DNA from: a bacterium
Lineage (GTDB): Bacteria > Electryoneota > B3-LCP
DNA length: 64,000 bases
Direction: 5' to 3'
NCBI GenBank assembly: GCA_026394195.1
Contig: JAPKYS010000021.1
Location: 1-64,000, forward strand
Below, one piece after another: positions 15,625 through 25,600 of this stretch (position 1 is the first letter of the stretch; each line of letters begins with the position of its first letter). The position numbers and the translations under genes were made by a program. The notes under the pieces were generated by a model, which was not told where the DNA came from, made no database searches, and saw only the letters and a program-made list of their open reading frames with translations.

Positions 15625-16745
15625 TACCGCTGCTCGGTGCAGGTTTATTCGGCGTCTTTCTCTTCTCGGGTTGCATCGAACACCGCTATTTCTACAAGTT
15701 CAATCTCGATGGCTCCTGCGATCTCACCTACCGCGCCAAAGGCGATAGTTCCGATATCTACGACGAACCCCGCGCTCTGCCCGACAGCCTGGTCTATGCC
15801 ATCAGAACGTTCACCGAAAAAGATACCAACGGAACCGACAAGTACGTCCTCGAAGCCAAAGCGACCTTCAGATCGGGAAAGCTGCCTCGAACCCTGGGCC
15901 TGAAGGAAGTCCCCTGGACGGAGGTTTTCCTGCATAACCCTGCACAGGTGAAACGCACCCGCTTCTTCTTCTGCACCCTCTTTTCGTTTGAAGCCGATTT
16001 CAAAGGGCGCGACCGAATCAAGGAGGAAGGCGACCGCTGGAAGTACATCCCAGAAGAATGCCGACCGCTTGAAGATCCTCAGGATACGACTCTGAGTGAC
16101 ACCATGCGCGCCGAACTGGAGAAGAAGTACGCCGCCGGCATGCTGATCTGGAACGCCGAACGATACAAGATGCGTTTCCGGCAGATCCTCAAGCAATCAC
16201 TGGAGCTGCACCCCGAAATTAAAGTGCCGCAGGGCTGGATGGATTCTGCTCTGGCTGAGGTCGATTCTCTGATCAATGCCTACACTGCCGGTATGCAGAT
16301 CGTCGATTTGAATACGGTGAAACTGGAATGGTGGAAGGAGTTGGCGCCCGCCGCCAACCTCATCCTGGCGGAAAATTTGAATATCCTCGGTGGAGACTCC
16401 ACCTTGCAGGCGGAAATTCGCCAGGTGGGGGAGATCCTGGAACTCCGGCATCTGGTCAGCGAAGACCTGGCGGACGAGTCGTTCGAGGTGCGGGTGGATC
16501 TACCCGGCAGGATCATGAAATCGAACACGACGGTCATGGAGGAAGGCGATCTCATCTGGAAGTTTACCGGAAGCGAACTGGATGACCAGAACGTCTTGCT
16601 GCAAGCCGGGAGTCTGTACATCTACACGTATCGGGTCGTTGCCACGCTGCTTATCGTAGTGTTGCTGCTGGTCTATCGTAAATTCAAAAAATCCAAAGCG
16701 ACTGCCCTTGATGGGCCACCGCCGCCGCCGAAAGGGGTCAGGTAG
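15591..16745 (+). CDS. Lipoprotein with C-terminal membrane anchor
   Basis: This 384-residue protein has a signal with lipobox LFSGC at about residue 24 (start MENGTSARSYLIPLLG). The long soluble part includes strands around YKFNLDGSCDLTYRAKGD and a helical region rich in charged residues. One transmembrane helix (YTYRVVATLLIVVLLLVY) and a proline-rich basic tail (PPPPPKG) end the protein. Having both a lipid anchor and a C-terminal helix is unusual. The longer frame from 15492 would bury the signal peptide and fully overlap the GNAT gene, so ATG 15591 is preferred. No named family is recognised. Confidence 0.65.
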   Translation: MENGTSARSYLIPLLGAGLFGVFLFSGCIEHRYFYKFNLDGSCDLTYRAKGDSSDIYDEPRALPDSLVYAIRTFTEKDTNGTDKYVLEAKATFRSGKLPRTLGLKEVPWTEVFLHNPAQVKRTRFFFCTLFSFEADFKGRDRIKEEGDRWKYIPEECRPLEDPQDTTLSDTMRAELEKKYAAGMLIWNAERYKMRFRQILKQSLELHPEIKVPQGWMDSALAEVDSLINAYTAGMQIVDLNTVKLEWWKELAPAANLILAENLNILGGDSTLQAEIRQVGEILELRHLVSEDLADESFEVRVDLPGRIMKSNTTVMEEGDLIWKFTGSELDDQNVLLQAGSLYIYTYRVVATLLIVVLLLVYRKFKKSKATALDGPPPPPKGVR

Positions 16746-17014
16746 CAAAAGATACAAGGCGGGTGAAAGCACGATTCCCGTGTTTCAGAGAGGAAGTTTG
16801 ATCATATCTTGAATAATCTGCATGAACGAAGATATGTCGAATTTTTCTTGACATCCGTCGTTAAAATGGATACATTGCCAGGAGATCTGATTATTGGAAG
16901 CTATCCAAGCAAGCGAGTAAGAATCAACCCCTTAACTCGGTACTCCAAAATGAATCACAGAAAATAACAAGTAATAACCCTACGTACAACCAACTAAAAT
17001 CACGGAGGTACTCA

Positions 17015-19102
17015 ATGCGTAAGAATTTCTCGTTCTTGCTCAAAGCCTGCTCGCTGATCTTTATCTGCTCACTATTGATTGCAGGATGCAAATCTGATGA
17101 ATCAGTCAACATTACTAATCCATCTCCGGGCAATCATGATGGCAGATTGGTCGGAACCATTCACGGTGTCATCACCAGTTTTCCTGATCTCGTACCGGTT
17201 TCAGGAGTATTGGTGCATTATTCGAACGCGAACGAATCACGAGTGACAACATCGAACAGCTCAGGTTTTTACACAATCAGTGACCTACCTGAAGGCGACT
17301 ACATGGTCACCTTTACCCCACCGAACGGTTCCATAAGCTATGCAACCTCTACAACAATGGGTCTCATAAGCATTGAAGCCGCTGATTCAATTTACTTCCC
17401 CAGCAGCCAGGATATACATGTCGTTTATGTCCGCAATGTGACCCTCTACCCCCTGAATGCTGCTTTATCCGGTCAGGTATTTGCCCAGCTTGATCCTGAA
17501 CATAGCATTCCCGCTGCAAATGCTATAGTGAAGTTGAGTAACCTGGACGGATACGACATCATTGATTATGACTTTCGCACGGTCTGCGATTCTCTGGGAC
17601 GCTTCAGTTTGGTCAATATCCCCGCAGTACCCATACCCAACCCCGGTGGCAATGTTAACTTCACAATCCTTCCCTGGAGCGATGGACTTCATAACTACTC
17701 GGTCACGCTGGGAGCAATTCCACCTCCCGGTTTGATTTCGGAGTCAGAAGTTCAAGTGAATCCAGTACAAATGCAGATCGTCAGCACTGCACCTGCGATC
17801 GTATCCAACAACTTCGCCAATGGTGAATTTCCCATAGATCAAAACCTCCAGATGACGTTTTCCAAAGCACTGGACAGCTCAATGGTCGAGGTTGATCTTT
17901 ACGACGACTCAAGTTTCGTTCCCACGACCCTCAGCTGGGATCAAGACTTAATCAGTCTAACGGCTGATCCTGCTTTTATTTTGAGACCGAACACCGAATA
18001 CACTATCCACATCTATGGAAGGGCTCAGGATTACAGTGAGTTCGATCTTCAAATGAACTTCATGACAGAAATTGGCATAGAAGTACTCACTACCAACATG
18101 ATTGGGTTCGACGGCCAGCCTGAACAGCAATTCGATCCGAATGCACTCATTACGATCCAATTCAGTAAGGTCGTTGAAATAGATAATCCAGCTAATTTCT
18201 TCCAACTAACCCGCACAGCGCCCAATTACAGTATCGTATGGACGCAAGTTTCATGGTCCGAAGATCATAAAACTGCATCCATTGATCCGGGTGGATATCT
18301 GCTGTCGGCTGCCCACCATAATCTCAGTCTGGGGGTTTACTCGGTTCTTCCAGGTGACTGGTTGCAGGCAAATTTCACATTCACTACTGCCAACGCGGAT
18401 ACTATACCGCCTGCGGTTCCTACAGGATTTGAAACAAGCAGCGCTGCTACGGTTAACTGGAATACTAACGGACCTCTCAGCTTCAGTTGGAACGTCGCTG
18501 AAGGTGTGAACAGTTATCGCATCTATGCAAAAGATAACGCCAATAATCCTACCATCGTTGCGCTAAGTAATCCCTTAACGCCCACATTCCCCTTCGGAAC
18601 AATGACCGCAAACGTTTCTCTGCCTGCAGCATTTGACTGGTTGCCCAATGATGGCATCCAGACCCCATTCTCCAACGGGATTGAGGTATCCTTTTACCTT
18701 GCGGCGTCGAATGCCGATGGGATGAGTGATCTCACTGCACCCATAATTCTCAGCGATGTTGTCGCTCCGACGTTGTTTGGGCTCCAACAACAAGGCACTG
18801 CCTACAATACGAGCCCGGATTCGACCCTGACGTTCACCATCGGAATGAGCTGGCAATCCGAATACTGTGATCCAGTCTCTACACCCTTCTACGACTTCAT
18901 CGAAGCGGGTGGTGATCCAAATTTCCATTTCCAACATTCCGCGGCAAATTGGCAGTGGAATAACGATACTCGCTCAGGTTTCTGGACTGTGACCGTCTTG
19001 CCGCTGCAAAACGGAAGATCCGATCTTTTCTACATGACCGGATTGAAGGACAATAGCGGCAATGTCTCCGTAGCGGATACGACCTGGATTACACTATACT
19101 AA
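17015..19102 (+). CDS. Secreted lipoprotein with Ig-like and carboxypeptidase-regulatory-like domains
   Basis: This 695-residue protein has a signal and lipobox LLIAGCKS. Residues about 45-140 form a CarboxypepD_reg-like fold (GVLVHYSNANESRVTTSNSSG, then FYTISDLPEGDYMVTF), and a second such unit follows near 150-235. Residues about 255-450 hold two Big_5/SbsA-type Ig-like units (NLQMTFSKALDSS, ALITIQFSKVVEIDNP). A fibronectin-like part begins at IPPAVPTGFETSS. It is probably a surface-exposed binding or structural protein. GGAGG precedes the ATG. An intrinsic terminator lies 22 bases after the stop. Confidence 0.75.
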   Translation: MRKNFSFLLKACSLIFICSLLIAGCKSDESVNITNPSPGNHDGRLVGTIHGVITSFPDLVPVSGVLVHYSNANESRVTTSNSSGFYTISDLPEGDYMVTFTPPNGSISYATSTTMGLISIEAADSIYFPSSQDIHVVYVRNVTLYPLNAALSGQVFAQLDPEHSIPAANAIVKLSNLDGYDIIDYDFRTVCDSLGRFSLVNIPAVPIPNPGGNVNFTILPWSDGLHNYSVTLGAIPPPGLISESEVQVNPVQMQIVSTAPAIVSNNFANGEFPIDQNLQMTFSKALDSSMVEVDLYDDSSFVPTTLSWDQDLISLTADPAFILRPNTEYTIHIYGRAQDYSEFDLQMNFMTEIGIEVLTTNMIGFDGQPEQQFDPNALITIQFSKVVEIDNPANFFQLTRTAPNYSIVWTQVSWSEDHKTASIDPGGYLLSAAHHNLSLGVYSVLPGDWLQANFTFTTANADTIPPAVPTGFETSSAATVNWNTNGPLSFSWNVAEGVNSYRIYAKDNANNPTIVALSNPLTPTFPFGTMTANVSLPAAFDWLPNDGIQTPFSNGIEVSFYLAASNADGMSDLTAPIILSDVVAPTLFGLQQQGTAYNTSPDSTLTFTIGMSWQSEYCDPVSTPFYDFIEAGGDPNFHFQHSAANWQWNNDTRSGFWTVTVLPLQNGRSDLFYMTGLKDNSGNVSVADTTWITLY

Positions 19103-19123
19103 AATATCGGGTCTCTGATCATT

Positions 19124-19160
19124 GGGGATTCATTCTCACGAATGGATCCCCATTTTTTAT
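19124..19160 (+). terminator. Intrinsic terminator
   Basis: GGGGATTCATTC / GAATGGATCCCC forms a 12-bp stem (one mismatch) with a 4-base loop, followed by ATTTTTTATTTT. It directly follows the Ig-like lipoprotein gene. Confidence 0.85.
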
Positions 19161-19228
19161 TTTAGACGGACGAATCAAAAGTTCTCTTGGATGCGTTAAA
19201 AAGCAAAACGCAATAAATAGAGATCCCT

Positions 19229-20044
19229 ATGCAAAACCTGTTGGATATCGCCATCAGCGGCGTCCGGCTTGGCGGAGAGGTCTTGATGGATCACTTCGGG
19301 TCCGTCAAGCTCGCTCAGGCGGACGTGAAGAGCGCGGGGGATTACGTATCGGGCGTGGATCGCCGCAGCGAAGAGGTGCTGCGGGAGTTCTACCAGCGTG
19401 AGCTTCCCGGATCGGTCTTTCTCGGCGAGGAATTCGGTCAGGCACACCTGGGCGGAGACTACCGCTGGATCGTCGATCCTCTGGATGGCACCACCAACTA
19501 CCTGCAGGGGTTGCCCATCTTCGGCGTGTCGGTGGCGCTGGAAAAGACCATTCCGGGTAAAGCTTGGGGTGAACTAATCGTCGGAGTGGTGCTGCATCCT
19601 CCCAGCGGAGATATCTGGACGGCTTTAAAAGGTCAGGGCGCTGGCAAGAATGGAAAGCAGATTTCGGTGGGAAATAAAACGGACCTGTCCAACTGCCTGA
19701 TCGGAACCGGCTTCCCGTTTCGGACCAAAGGTGAGCTGGACGATTACATGAAGACTTTCGAGGAGATTTGCCGGCTTACGTCGGGCATCCGGCGGCCCGG
19801 AGCGGCTTCGCTGGATCTCTGCTGGACCGCCGAAGGGGTATTCGACGGCTTCTGGGAACATGGGCTCTCCCCCTGGGATATCGCCGCCGGAGCCTTGATA
19901 ATCAAAGAAGCCGGTGGACTCTTCACCAGCTTCACAGGAGATGAAAATTTTCTGGCGACTGGAAACGTAGTCGGAGGCAACCCCCACATCCATGCCCGGA
20001 TGCTGGAGATTATCCAGAGAACCGTCAGCAGGCTTGCGCCTTAG
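19229..20044 (+). CDS. suhB: Inositol monophosphatase family protein
   Basis: This 271-residue Mg-dependent sugar-phosphatase has motif 1 WIVDPLDGTTNYLQGLP and motif 2 LSPWDIAAGALIIKEAGG. The upstream GEEFG supplies the first metal Glu. Family members dephosphorylate inositol-1-phosphate, fructose-1,6-bisphosphate or 3'-phosphoadenosine phosphates, and this sequence alone does not decide which. The product is cytoplasmic. It is convergent with tatA, their ends overlapping by 4 bases at 20041-20044, so neither has its own terminator between them. Confidence 0.88.
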   Translation: MQNLLDIAISGVRLGGEVLMDHFGSVKLAQADVKSAGDYVSGVDRRSEEVLREFYQRELPGSVFLGEEFGQAHLGGDYRWIVDPLDGTTNYLQGLPIFGVSVALEKTIPGKAWGELIVGVVLHPPSGDIWTALKGQGAGKNGKQISVGNKTDLSNCLIGTGFPFRTKGELDDYMKTFEEICRLTSGIRRPGAASLDLCWTAEGVFDGFWEHGLSPWDIAAGALIIKEAGGLFTSFTGDENFLATGNVVGGNPHIHARMLEIIQRTVSRLAP

Positions 20045-20232
20045 TTTCCGGGTGTATCGGTCTTATCGCTTTTGACTTCGCGTTTTGGTGCGTCATCTTC
20101 ACCGCTCAGCCCCTTCTTGAACTCCCGCATCCCCGTGCCCAATCCCTTCATCAGTTCCGGGATTTTCTTGCCGCCGAAAAGCAGCAAGGCGATAATCATG
20201 ATGAGTACCAGTTCCTGCCAACCTACGCCCAC
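20041..20232 (-). CDS. tatA: Twin-arginine translocase subunit TatA/TatE
   Basis: This 63-residue protein has an N-terminal membrane helix (ELVLIMIIALLLFGGKKIPEL) with the FGxxKxPEL hinge and an amphipathic helix (MKGLGTGMREFKKGLSG). A charged tail follows. It is a subunit of the pore exporting folded proteins. The size and features match TatA/E rather than TatB. No tatC is in the window. Its last codons overlap the convergent phosphatase gene. Confidence 0.9.
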   Translation of the reverse strand: MGVGWQELVLIMIIALLLFGGKKIPELMKGLGTGMREFKKGLSGEDDAPKREVKSDKTDTPGN

Positions 20233-20539
20233 GCAAACCTCCGCTTTCAGTTGTTATCAACTCTTTAACTCACAATATACTACAAATATCCTTCAGGGTC
20301 AACGGTTGTTTTGCAATACTCGGGTGGCTCATGCGCTCGTGCCATTTTATTGCCTATTTGGAGGGACGTGCTCCGTCACGTCCTCTTTTATATAATCAAG
20401 GTCTCATCGAGGACACGACGGAGCGTGTCCCTCCAATGCTTCGCTCCTCGTGACTCGTCTATCAAGAATATAAACGAGAAATTCGCCAAAGTCAAGCATG
20501 TAAAGAAAAACAGGTGAGATTCTTGCTCTATCTCACCTG
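20233..20539. repeat. Intergenic gap with GGACACG hairpin repeat, copy 2
   Basis: This 307-base gap between the tatA start and the pseudouridine synthase stop holds two related hairpins. One is near 20358-20385 (GGACGTGCTCCGTCACGTCC). The other is at 20409-20435 (GGACACG ACGGA GCGTGTCC, then CTCCAA), matching 9401-9425. No ORF is credible here. Confidence 0.55.
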
Positions 20540-21535
20540 TTATCGTTGCTTTTCTCTTACCCTTTCCAGCACCTGCCGGATGTCCTCCGGGAAATCGCTG
20601 GAAAAGCGCAGGAATTCTCCCGTAGCCGGGTGGATAAACCCTATCACTCCGGCGTGGAGCGCTTGCCGGGGCAGCAGCTCGAACAGTTCGGCGGCGAGCT
20701 GGCGCTGGCGGCTGTTCAGGACTCCCAATCTGCGGTTGCGCCCGCCGTACTGCGGGTCGCCGAAGACCGGATGCCCGAAATGGTGCAGGTGGATGCGGAT
20801 CTGGTGCGTGCGACCCGTTTCCAGCCGCAGTTCCAGCAGCGACAGGAAATCGAATCTTTCCAGTACTTTGTACCGCGTTGCTGCTTCCTTGCCCCCTTCG
20901 ACCACCGCAAACAGCTTGCGATTACTTTTCGACCGCCCCAACGACGCCTCGATTCTCCCTTCCGGCGGTTGCGGATGCCCCCAGACAATAGCTCGGTAGA
21001 CCCGTTCAGTGGTCTTCTTCTTGAACTGTCGGGACAACCCTTCCAGCGCTTTTTCCGATTTGGCGACCACCAGCAGCCCCGAAGTATCCTTGTCGATGCG
21101 GTGCACCAGCCCCGGGCGCAGTTCGCCGCCGATGCCGGGCAGATCGCGGCAGTGGTACAGCAGCGCATTGACCAGCGTCCCCGCCGGGTGTCCGTAGGCT
21201 GGATGGACCACCATTCCGGCGGGTTTATCCACCACGATCAGGTGCTCGTCTTCAAAGGTGATATTCAGCGGGATTGGTTCGGGGAGCAGAGGGGAGGGTT
21301 TGGGACCGGGAAGCCTGATGACGACCTCTTCACCGTGTCTGACCAGATGCGATGGTTTGACCGGCTTGCCGTCCAGGATAATCAAACCCTCTTCCATCAG
21401 CGCCTGAATGCGGCTGCGGGAGAGGCTGCCAACCTGGTGAGCTAAATATTTATCCAGTCGTTGGTCGGTTTGCTGGGTGGTCACCCTGAGGTGAATTTCG
21501 CGAAATTCGGAGGGAGAGGGTTCCGTGGTCGTCAT
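20540..21535 (-). CDS. rluD: RluA/RluD-family rRNA pseudouridine synthase
   Basis: This 331-residue protein has an N-terminal S4 RNA-binding domain (RLDKYLAHQVGSLSRSRIQALMEEGLIILDG). The catalytic domain carries LVHRIDKDTSGLLVVAKS with the catalytic Asp. GRTHQIRIHLHHFGHPVFGD is the second conserved block. It converts uridine to pseudouridine in 23S rRNA, with RluD-like substrate choice inferred from the S4 domain and length. It is transcribed toward tatA, with lspA 110 bases upstream in the same direction, a common gene order (lspA-rluD). Confidence 0.9.
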   Translation of the reverse strand: MTTTEPSPSEFREIHLRVTTQQTDQRLDKYLAHQVGSLSRSRIQALMEEGLIILDGKPVKPSHLVRHGEEVVIRLPGPKPSPLLPEPIPLNITFEDEHLIVVDKPAGMVVHPAYGHPAGTLVNALLYHCRDLPGIGGELRPGLVHRIDKDTSGLLVVAKSEKALEGLSRQFKKKTTERVYRAIVWGHPQPPEGRIEASLGRSKSNRKLFAVVEGGKEAATRYKVLERFDFLSLLELRLETGRTHQIRIHLHHFGHPVFGDPQYGGRNRRLGVLNSRQRQLAAELFELLPRQALHAGVIGFIHPATGEFLRFSSDFPEDIRQVLERVREKQR

Positions 21536-21644
21536 AAGGTTGGTGGAAACGCTGTGAAGAGGTAAAAAGAAGGACTTACTCGATTAATGATTGAGTGAAT
21601 TAAGCAGGTTGAAGTATTTTTTACTTGTATACCTGGTTACTTGT

Positions 21645-22193
21645 TCACTTGTTTACGTCCAACGAGATCGCTTCACTCTTCGCCGCCGGTGAAGAGTGGG
21701 ACTGGGATCGTGCATCCAGCAAAATATGCAGCGCCCAGATGCAGACGCCCACGGTTACGGCGCTGTCGGCGATATTGAAGGTGGGCCAGCGGGTCATGAG
21801 GAAGTTTGGGAAGTCGAAATCCAGAAAATCGGTGACGTGTCTAAAGAGAATGCGGTCGATCAAATTTCCGATGGCTCCCCCCAGAATCATACTCAAGGCA
21901 AATTGCAGCATGGCCGGATGGCTCGAAGGGCCCAACCGCTCGGGCTTGAAAATGAAATAAAGCAGGAAAGCAGAAGCAATCAGGTTGAACGTGATTAAAA
22001 AAATGGGGCTCCCAATCCTGAACCCAAAAGCAACGCCGGTGTTTTCCACGTGAGTCAGACGAAAAAATTCCGACCCTATCACCGAATAGGATTTCCACAG
22101 GGGCATTTCGGCGCGCACCCAGTACTTGGAGATTTGATCCAGGATGATAATTACGCCGGTAGGCCATAGAATGGCCAGTTTTTTTAAGTTCAC
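21645..22193 (-). CDS. lspA: Lipoprotein signal peptidase (signal peptidase II)
   Basis: This 182-residue inner-membrane aspartic protease cleaves prolipoproteins before the lipidated Cys. It has four hydrophobic segments, and the catalytic Asp pair is in GAIGNLIDRI and FNIADSAVTVG. The NTGVAFGF motif (usually NxGAAFG) is present. It would process the numerous lipoproteins encoded in this window. A dksA-type gene lies 32 bases upstream and ileS before that, a classic ileS-(dksA)-lspA-rluD arrangement that is probably co-transcribed. Confidence 0.93.
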   Translation of the reverse strand: MNLKKLAILWPTGVIIILDQISKYWVRAEMPLWKSYSVIGSEFFRLTHVENTGVAFGFRIGSPIFLITFNLIASAFLLYFIFKPERLGPSSHPAMLQFALSMILGGAIGNLIDRILFRHVTDFLDFDFPNFLMTRWPTFNIADSAVTVGVCIWALHILLDARSQSHSSPAAKSEAISLDVNK

Positions 22194-22224
22194 CTGTCTA
22201 CCATTTCAGTTGTAGCGCTTGTGG

Positions 22225-22641
22225 TCAAGCTGGCGTGGCTTCTTCCAACTTGGATTTGCAGGCGATGCAGAGCTTGGCTGTCGGAACGGCTTCCAACCGT
22301 GCCTTGGCAATCGGTTCACCGCAATCTTCGCAAAACCCGTAAGTGCCTTCGTCCATTTTTTTCAGCGCACGATCCAGATAGACAAGGAACTTCCCTTCTC
22401 TTGAAGCAAAGAGGAAAGCCTTCTCCCTCTCCTGAGCGTCAGTTCCCTGGTCAGCCATATGGTACGAGTAGGTGGAATGCTCGCCGGTGTACTCCTGATA
22501 GGATTTTTCCATGGAGGTTTCCCGCAGGTAACCCAGCTCCTTGATCAGTTCCTCCCGCTTGCGGATGACCAGATCTTTGAAGTAATCGAGATCGTCCTTC
22601 GAATACGCTTCAACTTTAACTTTCGTTTTTCCTTTGGGCAT
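22225..22641 (-). CDS. TraR/DksA-type zinc-finger protein
   Basis: This 138-residue protein has a coiled-coil N-terminal half and a C4 zinc finger CEDCGEPIAKARLEAVPTAKLCIAC. This is the signature of DksA/TraR proteins that bind the RNA polymerase secondary channel. The acidic tip of the coiled coil (YSYHMADQGTDAQEREKA) resembles the DxxDxA motif. Start MPKGKTKVKVEAYSK fits. It lies 17 bases downstream of ileS in the same direction, likely in one operon with lspA. Whether it responds to ppGpp is not visible. Confidence 0.85.
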   Translation of the reverse strand: MPKGKTKVKVEAYSKDDLDYFKDLVIRKREELIKELGYLRETSMEKSYQEYTGEHSTYSYHMADQGTDAQEREKAFLFASREGKFLVYLDRALKKMDEGTYGFCEDCGEPIAKARLEAVPTAKLCIACKSKLEEATPA

Positions 22642-22658
22642 GAGCGTCTCTCTATGCG

Positions 22659-25600
22659 TTAAATCGCCTTCTCAACTGTAAGGTATACGCTGTATTGATC
22701 AATTTTAATTGGTTTAGAGCTAGAATTCGGTGGTTCCGTTGCAACAGATAGGTCTTTAGCCAGAGTTTCGGTTCTGATCCAGGAATTGTGCGCTGCAATG
22801 GCGTTGATGATTGCGCTCTCATCGGTACTGATCCGGATCCGAATCTGATCGGTTACTTCTAAATCGGCTTCCCGGCGCAAGTTCTGAATGCAATGTACGA
22901 TTTCTCTCGCCAGTCCTTCAGCAACCAGGTCGTCACTCAGTTCCAGATTCAGTGCCACGGTGAAGCCTTCGCTGTTGCTGATGGGGCAGTTGGTGGGGGC
23001 TTGTTGTTCGATAATTACATCGTCAGGCTGGATATCAAACCCGTCCTTTTTAACACTTAGTCCATCAGCAATTTGTTGAACTACGTCAGGTGAAAAGGCT
23101 TTTATTACCTCAGCAACTTTGTTCATTTCATTTTTAAAATGAGGACCTAACGCTTTTAGATTTGGTTTCGCAATTAATTGAACAAGCGTCTTATCATCTT
23201 TCAATAGTGTAAATTTCTTTGCATTCAATTCTTCTAAAATTAAATCCTTCATTGCCTTAATTCCATCAAAGGTTCCATCTGAAATCACAGCTTTCACCTC
23301 AGCAATCGGCTGCCTGACCTTGATGGAATGCTTCTGTCGCAAATCTCTACCACTGCGCACGATCTTGCGGGCAAATTCCATGGTAGCGGCGAGTTCTTCA
23401 TCGATTTTATCTAACGCCGGTTTGGGCCAGGCCGCCAGGTGTACCGATTCCGGCGCTTCCGGTTTGACAGTAGTCACCAGGTTCTGATAAATCTCTTCGC
23501 TGACGAAGGGCATGAAAGGGGCCAGAATCAGGCAGAAATCGGTAAGCACCTGGTAGAGGGTGGCGTAGGCGCTTTGCTTGTCGTGATCGTCTTCGGATTT
23601 CCAGAAGCGACGTCTGGAACGGCGGATGTACCAGTTGGTCAGTTGATCCAGAAAACGGGCGCAGGCAGATGATGCGGGCGCAACGTCGTACTGATCCAGC
23701 GCTTGCGATACCTCGCGTTGGCAACGCGTTAATTCGCCGAGCAGCCAGCGATCCAGAGGATGATCCTGGCAGAGATCAGTCTTGTTGGGTGTCCAGTTAT
23801 CGACCCGGGCATAGGTGATGAAGAACGAGTACGAATTCCATAACGGCAGCAACACGTCGCGCACGCAATCCTTCACGTTTTCCGCCGAAAAGCGGCGAAC
23901 GTTCCAGGGGTTGGTGGTGTAGAAGGACCAGCGGGTGGCGTCAGCGCCGAATTTCTCGAAGAGGGTTGCAGGGTCGATGACGTTTCCCCGCGATTTCGAC
24001 ATCTTACGGCCTTCTTCATCCAGTACCAGGTCCGTGCAGATGACGTTGCGGTAACATGACCAGTCCTGCTCTGGAAAATCGTTGCACATCGAGAATAGGG
24101 TGGAGGTTGCCAGCAGAGTATAGAACCAGCCTCGAGTCTGATCGATGGCTTCGCAGATAAAGTCGCAGGGATACTGCCGGGCGAAAATCTCCTTCGACCC
24201 CAGCGTTGCCGGATAACCCCATTGTCCGATGAACATCAACCCCGCATTGAACCACGAGTCCAACACGAAATTTTCGCGAGACATCGGCTTGCTGCAGTGC
24301 GGACAGGGAATTTTCAACCGGTCGATCAGCGGCTTATGCAGATCCAGCGCTCCCAACTTTTCGTTGAAGAGGATCTTATCCGTTTCTGATCCGGCGAATT
24401 GTCGCAGCTCGTCCAGACTGCCGGCGCAGACTTCTCCCGGGCAATCCGGGTCGGCGCAGGCCCAGACCGGGAAGGGGCTGCCCCAATACCGTTCACGGGT
24501 GACGTTCCAGTCGATGGTGTTTTCCAGCCAGTTGCCGAAACGTCCTTCCTTGATGTGGTTGGGCTGCCAATTGATGTAGGCGTTCGCCCTGAGCATTTCC
24601 GGGCGATAGGATGCCGTGCGTAAAAACCACCCGGGGCGGGCAAAGTACATCAGCGCGGCATCGCAGCGGTAGCAAAAGGGATAGGAGTGTTCGTGCTTTT
24701 CTTTCGCCAGCAATAAATCGCGCTGTTTTAAGTCTTTCAGGACGTCGATATCCAGTGTCTCATCTTTGAAATATCGTCCGGCGTACTGCCCGGCGTTCTG
24801 AGTACACAATCCATTTTCAGCGACGTTCTGCACTAACGGGAAACCTTCACGGCGAATGATGCGAAAGTCGTCATCGCCGTAGAGCGCCAGGTGCACGATG
24901 CCGGTGCCATCCTCGGTGGTCACGTAATCATCAGACACCACCCGGTGCGCCTGGGGATTTACTTGGAAATCCCACAGAGGGAAGTACTCCAATCCGGCAA
25001 GTTCACTGCCCTTGCGAGTCCAGAGAAGGTCATAGGGTTCCAATTGCTTTTTGTAGGCTTCCAGCCGCGCGGCTGCCATGATAATGGTCTGTCCAGCTTT
25101 TGCGCCTTCGGTATCGCCCTGCAGTTTTACCGCAACGTAATCCACTTCCGGTCCGACCGCCAGCGCAACGTTGGAAAGCAGCGTCCACGCTGTCGTAGTC
25201 CACGCGGCGATGAAGGTGTTTTCCATGCCCTGCACACGGAATTTAGCGGTCAGGGTCATGTCGATGACGTCCTTGTACCCTTCAGCAACCTCGAAATTGG
25301 AGAGCGTCGTCCCGCAGCGTGCGCAGTAGGGCATGATGCGGTAGTCTTTATAGAGAAAGCGTGGACTGACGGATTTACCCTGCAATTCGATTCGATCCGG
25401 TTCCAGTTTGCGGTTCCAAGCCAGCTTAAGCAGATACCAGTCGGACTGAATGTAGTCGTTGCTCAGGGTGAGATAGGGGTGTTCCATATCCAGGAACCGC
25501 CCGATTCTCCGTATCGCTTTTTCCCAGCTCTCCTTGTATCTGAAAACCGTCGAGCGGCAGTAGTCGATGTATTTGTCTTCGCCAAACGTCAAGATGTCCC

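Noticed and set aside
20546..21445. A 299-codon plus-strand frame across the pseudouridine synthase gene
   Set aside because: It is antisense to a protein with complete S4 and HRIDKDTSG motifs, lacks any domain signature, and has a composition expected of a shadow frame.
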